Positions 11,657 to 20,400 of a stretch of DNA of 64,000 bases are shown piece by piece; position 1 is the first letter of the stretch; every line of letters starts with the position of its first letter. Made by a program: the position numbers and the translations under genes. Source of the DNA: Leishmania martiniquensis (taxonomy: Eukaryota > Euglenozoa > Kinetoplastea > Trypanosomatida > Trypanosomatidae). The notes under the pieces are model-generated. The model made no database searches, was not told the origin of the DNA, and worked only from the letters and a program-made list of their open reading frames with translations. The DNA lies in NCBI RefSeq assembly GCF_017916325.1, contig NC_090159.1, positions 167,501 to 231,500 on the forward strand. The letters are read 5' to 3'.

Positions 11657-12417
11657 CCTTTGCGTTGGATATTTGCGGAGCTGCGGCTTCCTCTATTTGC
11701 TGCTATTGTAGTGCATTTTCTCCCCCTCCTCCCCCTCCCCTTGACCGTTACGCTCATTAAGCACTGCCTCGGCTTGGGCACCTGCAGCCTCTGCAACGTC
11801 ACCCTTATTACTATTTAGAACTGATTGGCTTTCTGCGTGCGTATGTGTATGTGTGTGTGTGTGTGACGCTTTCTTCTGGTTGATGTGGCCCCTTATTCGT
11901 GTCGTGCATTGTGTCGTGCGCTCTTCTCTCTTTGACGGTTCGCTTTCCCTTTTCGGGTATTTATCTCTCCGAGCGCCAAGCGATTTCACACACACGCACA
12001 CACACAGCGACTCCTCCTCTTCCCCTTCCCTCCCCCTCCCCTCGTCCAAGAAAGCAGGTCATTACGGCTTATTCTGGGAGCTTGCAGGCTGCTCGCCCAG
12101 ACTGATTTCTCTTCCTCTGCTGCCGCTGCCGCTGCCTCCGTCGTTGTTGTCGGGTCTTCTGAAGGTGAAGTCCTCCCACCACCACCACCCCCTACAATCA
12201 AGCTTCCCAGTGTGTTTGGTTCAGTGCTAAAATTGTTCCAACAGGGACTGTCATCTTCTTTGGCACAGATCGTGTTCCCACCGTCATTGGTACCAGAGAG
12301 TGGCACCTCTTATATTGTCCCTACTCGAGGTCGGAGACCCTCCCTCACCAGCATATCAAGCGCCCTCGCTAACTCTCCACGGGGTACCACGCGTGGTGGC
12401 CCTCCCCCCTGAGGGCA

Positions 12418-15400
12418 ATGGAGAACCATGCCGAACGTACAACGCCGATTTTAGCGGCGTCCATCGGCACCCTGAACACCCCGCCATCCGTAATCTGGGC
12501 AACAGGAAACTCGGCGCTGACTGAACAGAGCAGTCGCAGCAGCAGCTGCAGCATCGCGAACGAGCAGCGGACGTTCTCCTTCCCCTCCTCTAGTGAAGGG
12601 TCCTATAAGCGATCAGGGCGTGCTAAGCACCGCAGCGGCACTGCCATGGGGTCTGCGTTTCTTTTCTCTAGCCCTCGCTGTGAGATGGGGGTGACGCAAG
12701 GGTGCCGGAAGTGCATCATTGACGAGTATGATGAAGAGAAGAGGCAGTACTTTCTGCGGCAGCAGTGTCCGCAACGCTTATCGTGGGTACGTGTCGGTGG
12801 CAACGCACTGCCAGCGATGGTGTCGTTTGAGGAGGTGGCAGCCAACTCCCTGCGGGCCTCGCACTCCCTTTCGACTGTCTTCTCGGTATCGAGCGGGAAC
12901 TGGGAGGAACCGCGCGACCTCCGCACGGCCCCCGCGCGGGATGCCAGCCGCAACGCCATCTCCGACATGGATAGCGAGGCTGCCGTGCAACCCCCAGCGC
13001 GCTTCGGGCACACCGCTGTCCTCTACAGGGACTCGCAGATTCTCATCTTTGGCGGCAAGGCTAGTGAGGAGTGCTACTTCAACGACGTTTACCAATACGA
13101 CGCGTCGACTCGGCGTTGGAGCTGCCTGCAAGAGGGATGCGCCGACGCGGCCCCGGCGGCGTTGGTCGCCAGCGAGCGCGGCAGCGCCAGCCCGTCTTAT
13201 GTGTCTGCGCCACCCGCATCGCTTTCCTTCTCTACCAGCACTTCACCTCTCGCGTCGGCGCGCTGGGCCGACGCAGCATTGCCATCGGCACCCTTTGCTG
13301 ATGCGGCGTCCGCAGACCCGCCTTCGCCGCACTACAGCAGCGGCTCTGCCAACAACAACAACAACGGTGGCCAGGGGTACAGCGAAGGCGCAACGCAGAA
13401 CGAGCAGAGCATGATGGCAGACGAAAGGCTGACAACCGGCGTAGGCAGCCACCGCGACACTGTTACCATAGACGACAACGCTGTCTTCCATGCAGAGGTT
13501 GCACGGCGTCGGCGGCCTGCGGGGCGAGTCGGCCACGCCGCTGCGTTATATCAGGATACAATGTACGTCCTCAGTGGAGAACAGTTGGGGCGCTACTGTG
13601 ACGACATGTGGGCACTCGATATACCCAGCCTGGGATGGCGCAAGGAGTGCAGCCTGCCTTTCTCGCCGCGCAAGGGGCACACAATGCACTTGCTCCCAGC
13701 CGACTTCACCGCCGCCCGCGCCCGACAAGACATGCTGGTCATCTTTGGCGGCCTCGTGAAGGCGTCGCGTGTGCGGCCGCGGCCCGCTGACCCGGAGTTG
13801 CCCGCGCGAAGCCAAGCCGAGTCAGACTTTGCCTGCGCCCCCACCAACGCGGTGCTACTTTACTACCCGACGCAGCGGCGGTGGTGTCAGCTGAAGACGT
13901 GCGGCGAGCAGCCCTGCGCGCGCTTTTACCACGTATCTCAGCTCATCACTGGGACTGCATTGTTGCTTGTCTTCGGTGGGCGCTCTGCCACACCGGCGCG
14001 GCTGGGCGAGGGCACGGCTGCCGCCACAGAAGGCGCCTTTCTGAATGACCTGCACATCCTAGACGTGTCCACAGGATTTTGGCGCCACATCCGAGACGTC
14101 AGTGGGGATATTCCATCGCCGCGCATGTGCACCGCAAGCGTTTTCGTGAACGACACGTTTGGTGTGTTTGCCGGCGGCGGCGACGCGTACTGCGAAGATG
14201 CCTTCGAATTTTCCCTCCAGAGCCGCCGGTGGCAGCGTCTCAAGCCGAGCAACCAGCCGGCCTGCTCGCGCCCCACCGTCACCTACACAAAGGACCGCCT
14301 CGTGTTCTTCGGCGGCTTTGCCCCACGAACCGGCGTCATGAGCTGCACAATGGAGCTCTGCCTGTCTCCACTGTCCCTCAAGAATCAGTGCCTGCTGTGG
14401 TGGTATAGGTGCGCCTTTGATAAGCACATCCGCTCCTGCACGAAGAGCCGTGCTGCCGAGATGGAGGAGAAGGCAGCTGCGGCGGCCGCGGCCGCTGCGA
14501 TGGAGCGAGGCGGGAGCAGCTGGTTCACCGGTTGCGGTGGGCAAGTGACGCTGCAGTGCAGCCCTGCTGCCACAGCCCATAGCAGTCCCCTCGCAACACC
14601 GCAACCGTGGGGTGGTAACCGTGGACTTCGTCGGCCCGCGCCGCTGCGCGTGCCAAGCTTCGACCACAACGGCGCACCATCAGTGGCGGCCTCCGCGCAA
14701 AGTGGCGCACCCCTCGTAAAACACTCGTTCGCCCGGGCCTCTCTGACGCTGTCCCCAACACCACCGTTCTCACCGTCGTCGCCGGTAGCCTTCTCGCCTC
14801 TCTCACGAGCGTCCAAGTCGATGCCGTCATTGCAAGACGCAGGCAGCAGCACCGTCTGTACGCTGGGTGGTGGTACAACGGCGACGGCCTTCTGCTCACC
14901 CGCCTCTGTCGTGCTGCCGACACAGAATCTTTTTCCCTCGTGCCCCGGCACGGCGCTCGCCTCATCCCGCAGCCCTAGTCAGGCCGGAAGCCCAGCTACA
15001 GTTTCTGCCGCTGCCTCGGCCTCACAGGTGCATCTTTGGCCCCCCACGGTCACCACCTTCGCGCACAGCACGCCAGCCGCCATCTGGGGCAGCAGCAGCA
15101 ATAACAGCAGCGCCATGGCGCACCCGCACGGATGCGGTGCACTTGCGGCTTCGGACGCCAGTGTGGTGGCGGGGGCTGTCGACTGTACGCGGAGGTACTC
15201 GGCACCCTCCCCTGCAACGCCCTTCACCTATCCATGCGCCGGCTCGCTGCTTTGCTCTGTGCCGTCACCCTCCCACACAGCAAACTCGCGTAGGTCGCCG
15301 CATCCGACCACTGTGACCGCGCCGGGGGAGCAGGCCGCGTCCGCATGTTTCATGACGAATTGTACTCGAAACCTCGGCGGCTACGTTGCGGCATCGCTTC

Positions 15401-15978
15401 CCCGTCCCAGCAGGTGCTTCCCAAGCCAAGCGCCTCCGCCGCCCCACGCCGGGGGACCCCTAACAGCAGCAGTGTCCGCGAACACCGGACGTAGAGGCGG
15501 CACAGGCGGTACCGGCAGCGGAAGTTGGTGCTTTTCTGCGAACATGCGACACCCGGCCAGTCCACTGCAAGGGCGCGCGGCGCGAATGGACACGACACCT
15601 TTTGGGCTATCGTCATCCCCGCAGCCGGTGCACGAGCACGGCGGTGGAGGCGTGGGATACCGGCAGTCGCCGTCGTTCATGCGCCGCTCCAACAGTGCCG
15701 CTCACAGCAGCAGCAGCAGCTCCTTCTGGGTCAGCCCGCAGCAGCACCTACCGGCTCACGGGTCGACTCAGCTGATCGAATCCGCCTCCAGCCGTGCCTC
15801 CTCAGCGCACAGCGTGCACTCGACGTCAGCGATGTCGGCTGCCCATTTTCCAAGTACGCGCGCGAAGCGCACGATCCAACGGCTGGAAGGGACCAGCGGG
15901 CCTTACCTGCTCCAGGCACTTGCGGCCAGGCTGAAGCTGCACGAAGCAGAGACGTTCAAAGCCAAGCGGACCGTGTGA
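12418..15978 (+). CDS. Kelch-repeat protein with long Ser/Pro-rich tail
   Basis: A protein of 1186 residues. About residues 194-645 hold roughly six kelch-type blades, each with the pattern [RS]xGH...(V/I)FGG...(D/N)xxxx(D/Y)...W. Visible examples are RFGHTAVLY...ILIFGG...YDASTRRW, RVGHAAALY...WALDIPSLGW, RKGHTMHLL...LVIFGG...YPTQRRW, ARFYHVSQL...LLVFGG...LDVSTGFW, SPRMCTASV...VFAGG...QSRRW and a last half-blade ending in LVFFGG. A linker of about 130 residues with Ser, Ala and Asn runs separates blade 1 from blade 2. A short alanine run sits near residue 690. Residues ~700-1186 are Ser/Pro/Ala-rich and look disordered. Kelch propellers bind proteins; no BTB, F-box or catalytic domain is seen, so the role is unknown. 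The start is the first ATG after the acceptor near 12160; the true N-terminus could also be the Met at 12646. Confidence 0.88.
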   Translation: MENHAERTTPILAASIGTLNTPPSVIWATGNSALTEQSSRSSSCSIANEQRTFSFPSSSEGSYKRSGRAKHRSGTAMGSAFLFSSPRCEMGVTQGCRKCIIDEYDEEKRQYFLRQQCPQRLSWVRVGGNALPAMVSFEEVAANSLRASHSLSTVFSVSSGNWEEPRDLRTAPARDASRNAISDMDSEAAVQPPARFGHTAVLYRDSQILIFGGKASEECYFNDVYQYDASTRRWSCLQEGCADAAPAALVASERGSASPSYVSAPPASLSFSTSTSPLASARWADAALPSAPFADAASADPPSPHYSSGSANNNNNGGQGYSEGATQNEQSMMADERLTTGVGSHRDTVTIDDNAVFHAEVARRRRPAGRVGHAAALYQDTMYVLSGEQLGRYCDDMWALDIPSLGWRKECSLPFSPRKGHTMHLLPADFTAARARQDMLVIFGGLVKASRVRPRPADPELPARSQAESDFACAPTNAVLLYYPTQRRWCQLKTCGEQPCARFYHVSQLITGTALLLVFGGRSATPARLGEGTAAATEGAFLNDLHILDVSTGFWRHIRDVSGDIPSPRMCTASVFVNDTFGVFAGGGDAYCEDAFEFSLQSRRWQRLKPSNQPACSRPTVTYTKDRLVFFGGFAPRTGVMSCTMELCLSPLSLKNQCLLWWYRCAFDKHIRSCTKSRAAEMEEKAAAAAAAAAMERGGSSWFTGCGGQVTLQCSPAATAHSSPLATPQPWGGNRGLRRPAPLRVPSFDHNGAPSVAASAQSGAPLVKHSFARASLTLSPTPPFSPSSPVAFSPLSRASKSMPSLQDAGSSTVCTLGGGTTATAFCSPASVVLPTQNLFPSCPGTALASSRSPSQAGSPATVSAAASASQVHLWPPTVTTFAHSTPAAIWGSSSNNSSAMAHPHGCGALAASDASVVAGAVDCTRRYSAPSPATPFTYPCAGSLLCSVPSPSHTANSRRSPHPTTVTAPGEQAASACFMTNCTRNLGGYVAASLPRPSRCFPSQAPPPPHAGGPLTAAVSANTGRRGGTGGTGSGSWCFSANMRHPASPLQGRAARMDTTPFGLSSSPQPVHEHGGGGVGYRQSPSFMRRSNSAAHSSSSSSFWVSPQQHLPAHGSTQLIESASSRASSAHSVHSTSAMSAAHFPSTRAKRTIQRLEGTSGPYLLQALAARLKLHEAETFKAKRTV

Positions 15979-17406
15979 GAAGAGGCCTGGTATAGGCAGG
16001 GGGAGCACATGCTCCTTTGCGCCTTTCTCCGATGCGTGAAGAAAGGTGCGTGCGCGTGCCGGTGGTGAAGAGGCTGTCCAAGTACGAGAGAGCTGTCACG
16101 GCGACCAGGCTCGCCCTGTTCGCCCTCCTCATCTTTCTGTTCTGCTCCTCTCGCATTTCTCTTTCGAGTGCTCGCAGTCGTGATCTGCGTTTGCGCGGGT
16201 GATTCTGCATGCTGAAGGGTACCTGCGTGTATGCGCGAGTGTGAGGATGTCCCAGGCGGCATGCAAGTACGTCTGCTGGTACTTTCCGAAAAGGGCGCGG
16301 TGCGCTATTGCCCGAGTCCATTGGCCGAGAAGATGTGCATCCGCTACGAGCCCGCCCTATGGCCGCACGCCCGTCTCTCGACCGTGACCCTTTTTTTCCG
16401 TTCACTCTATTACAATGGCCATCAGCCTCCTCTCCCCTCCACCTCCCTGTCCGGCCCCCCCCATCGGTCTTTCGTCATCGCCGGCTTTGACCTGCCGCAC
16501 TCGGCCATGCGCGACGGCGTGTGAGGGGCGGAATGATGTTGACTGCGAGGCACAATTGGATGGGGAGGGGAGAAAGGAAGCAGGTGTGCCAGCTATTATT
16601 CACGAATCCACACACACACATATGCACACACGTACAAAGCACAATCGCGCGTGAAGGTGTGTGTGCGTGTGCGTGTGTGCGTGCAATTTACCTCCTTGTC
16701 TATTGCCTAAACATATGCGTGCGTTTAAGTTTATATATTCCTAGTCGGCGTCGCACCCCCGTCTACCCCATCCCATCCCCCAAGCCTTTACCTTCTCCTC
16801 GAACCGCCAATCACACATTGGCGGCCGCCGTAGTGTGTGGGAGCGCGTGCGCCGCGCGCAAGTGAGCCGTGGGAGACGTGACAAGCCGCGTTGGCGGCTT
16901 AGAAGAGGAAGGGGCGAGGGGGAGAGGAAGAGGTGAGACGGGCGGCGTTCCGGCACCTCCGGCTCTCCCGCCGCTACCACTGCAGACTTCGTTTTACGCT
17001 CTCTGCCCCTCCCCCTGCCTCTCCTCTTCTCCCGTCGCCGCCATCACTTGCACAGATGACGATCCGCTTCTCGCTTCTCGCTTTCTCTTCAATGGCCAAC
17101 AGCCCCCTCCTACAGCACAAGCATACACACAGCAGCGCGCAGCTTCCACTCCTCCACTCTCTCTTCTTGGTACCCTCCCCCGTCTGCCACTCCCTTTGTG
17201 CGCACGTGTGTGTGTGGGTGTGTGTTTGTGTGTGTGGGCGTGCGGGTGTGCGAAGCACCGCCCTGCACCTTCCTCGTTACGCTAGTTTTCTTTGTTTCAC
17301 AGAAGTGCACGACACGTTGAGGAGAGCATACGATAGGCACACGCACACACACACGCAAGCGTAGGCAGTCACCTGAAGGTGTTGTTGGCGGTCTCCTTCC
17401 TCTGCG
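15979..17406. other. Intergenic spacer with trans-splicing signals
   Basis: No gene seen. It holds CA/TG runs at about 16607-16625 and 17205-17240. The tract GTTTTCTTTGTTTCAC followed by AG at 17301-17302 is a strong acceptor candidate, about 104 bases before the start at 17407. Confidence 0.6.
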
Positions 17407-20400
17407 ATGTCCGCGCGGGTAACACCGTGTGCCAGCGTGACCTCTGCTCCCAATGGCATCTCGGTGAGCTTGACGGCGGCCGGGGAAGTGATTGCGGCGC
17501 CTTCGCCGCAGCCCTCCTCGTCCCCAGCCCAGATTGAGCAACTCCGGCAGAAACTGTCGTCCGGCCTGCAGTGCCAGCCGGAGATCCAAGACCTTCTGGG
17601 ACTCTGCGCGGAGAGCAATGCGTGGACCGTCGAGGAGGCAATGCAGCGGCCAGACACAATAACCACAGTCGAACTCTTTCTCCTTCACGTGCCCCGTGTG
17701 CCGCTCCTGCAGTTCTTTCCAAATCTCGTGACGGTAAAGCTTATGAACATCGGCTTGGAGTCGATGTCCAACCTTGCCTCACTCACTCAGGTCGAGGAGC
17801 TGTGGCTGTCCGACAACAACATCCGCGTCATCGAGGGGCTGGATAACATGACAAGGCTTCGACGCTTGTACTTGCAGGGTAATTGCATCGAATCTGCCAA
17901 CGGACTGCCGCCGCTACGCCACCTGCGCGAGCTGTGGCTGTCGCGAAATCGTCTCTCCGCCCTCACCCACCTCACCCCTCTGCGAAAGCTGCGCTCGCTG
18001 TACGTCTCCGGCAACCCTCTGGAGAGTCTCGCGAACGCCTTCTCCAAGGACATGTTGTACTTGCACGAAGTGAACCTGAGCGGGTGCTATCTCAGCTCCA
18101 TCACCGAGCTCCGCCACCTTCAGCAGCTGCCTTGTCTTCGACACTTATGGCTGCTGGACCCGCTCTTTGGCGACAATCCGATTTGCCGTCTCAGCAATTA
18201 CGTCACCCTCACCATCGCCATGCTGGGCTCCCTCGACATCCTCGACGGCATCTTCGTAACGTCGGAGCAGCGCTCGCTCGTAGAGTCGGTGCTGCATAAA
18301 AAGCAGTTGTACTACGCCATGCGGGCGCAGATGCTGGACACTCAGATCACCCTCCTCGCGCGTCACGCCGAGGCTTGTGCGCTTCACCACACCGAGAGCG
18401 CTGGCAAGGCGTTGCTAGAGTTGAAGTCGTGTCTGCAGCCGATCAAGCACGAGCTGGCGGAGCGACATATCTATCGCGTAGAGAAGCAGTCTGCTAGCGG
18501 AAGCAGTGGGCTACTCACTCAACTGGTGAGCGGCCAAGGCAAGAGCAACCATGACTTGAGCGAAGCTCTGCTTGTCGCGCCGACAGCAACCCTCGAGGCA
18601 CTCAGCCAGCAGCTGTCGCGTGCGGTCGACACCCGAGAAGTTCAGATACGCACAGCCATGCGCAGGTTGGCGGAAGCAACCCTTGCCGCCAAGGCGGAGG
18701 CGCAGTTGCTGAAGGAGCGCTTCGCTTTGGAACTTCACACGGGCGGGAATGTCCGCCTCGAGAGCCTCTCTCGAGGCCATGAAGCATACGCAGCTGCTGC
18801 AGGGCTCGTTCAGGAGCGCTTCGACAGAGCTCTTTTCGAGGAACGCTTTGGTATTGCCTCAGTCGAGGTGACGGGCGTGCGCCGCGTCGTGAACCGTGGT
18901 CTTCGCTTGCGCTTTGATGATCGGGTGAAGGAGTTGCACGTGGACTTGGAAAGCTCGCAGTTGCGCAGTCGTGTCGTAGGCCTGTTTGGCATTGTGCCCG
19001 TGACCCCCCAGGGCCAAAGCGCGTGCCTGCAGCACGTCCTGCTGAACGGGACGGCCGCGCGCCTCGCTACGCCCAGTGAGGACAGCAAGGATAGCAGCGG
19101 TGCAAGCCAGGCAGCAGGCACGCTGTACCACCCTGTGCCCGCTGAGGAAGGCGTTCCCCTCACAAACAGCCTCTTCTACGCCGATGAGGAGCGTTTGCTG
19201 AGCTGCTGCAACGCCGCTGGCGGTGCGAACCATGCCAGCGGCTCATCGACCTTGGTCCCACAGCATAGCTACAACACCTCCACGCTGTCAAGCGGGGCGG
19301 GGACGAGCAGGCTGTGTTGTGGGCAGGTAGTGCTCTATCGCGTGTACCTTGGTAAGACGGTCCACGCCCTCGGCGGCGGCGTGGGGAACTCCCCCACGCA
19401 GCCCTCCTCTTTCCTGCACCGAAACGGACGGGTGTGGCGCAAAGACTACGCCGCAGACACCTGCGCTGCCTACCGCCTCCTACCGATGGCCGCCGCCACC
19501 ACCCCGACTGGCGAGAGCGGGGCTACCAGCCCTCATCTGCTACCGTCGTCGTACATGTGGTACTGCTTTGACCGTGCTCTCCTCCTGCCAGATTGCGTTG
19601 TGGATTACATGTATCGCTCGCAGAATACCTCCCTCACACCACCCCCACAATCGACCACGCCAGCAAGTGATGGGGCGGCTCGGATGAGCCGGAAAGCGGC
19701 ACTAGCGTTGATCGCTGGGCTCCCGCCGTTGTCAGTGACCCCATGCGATCCAGGCGGTAGTGAAACAGATGACAGGCCACTCAACGGCAAGGAGACAGAC
19801 ACCGTGGAAGATGCCCTACGGTGCGGCGAGCCGCTGCTAGAATTTATTCACTGGTGCAGTCCACCTAGCAAGCACGCGCGCTCCCGCGACACCCCCTCGC
19901 ACAGTAACACCTTGCAGCACGTGGCTGAGATGGAGACGAACAATGCCCTGGAGCACCTTCGAAAGGTGTTGGGGAAAGCTCACGTGGCGCTTCTACTGCG
20001 GAACGGTTCGGTGGACGACCGTTCTGATGAGGGCGAACGTCGATGCGGCGACATCGGCAGCAGCAACGCCGCGAACCCCCTACACGCACGGCATGTAGAA
20101 GAATACGCGGCACAGATGTGTGTGAAGGGGAAGCCCCTGACGTTGTGCGTACTGCGCAACAGAGGCATCACCGCCGTCCTGCAGGATTTCGCCGCGTCCC
20201 TCTGCTCGTCCATCACCTCGTTGGATCTGGCGCATAACCGCATTGCTTCGATCTCGTGGTTCGCCTTAGCGAAGGAGGCGCCGCAGCTGCAACGGCTCAA
20301 CCTCAGCGGCAATGCCCTCACGCGCCTCCATCTCGACGGCAGTGCTTTGCCATCGCTGCGGGTACTGGACGTGAGCAACAACAAACTCGTAAGCGTGACA

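Larger units (their letters stand above)
7667..12417. other. 4.7-kb gene-free stretch; 8.35-12.16 kb strongly pyrimidine-rich
   Basis: No credible gene on either strand. The first 700 bases are of mixed composition. From about 8350 to 12160 the + strand is dominated by C and T (roughly 70-87% in lines I counted by eye) with interspersed (TG)n, (CA)n and (TA)n runs. Frames of up to 215 codons occur, but they encode Ser/Leu/Pro/His/Thr-rich sequence created by the pyrimidine bias and by CA/TG repeats. The last strong acceptor-like signal before the kelch gene is the CTTCCTCTGCTGCCGCTGCC-type tract ending in AG near 12160, after which the first ATG is 12418. The length is unusual for an intergenic region inside one strand array. 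Confidence 0.6.
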
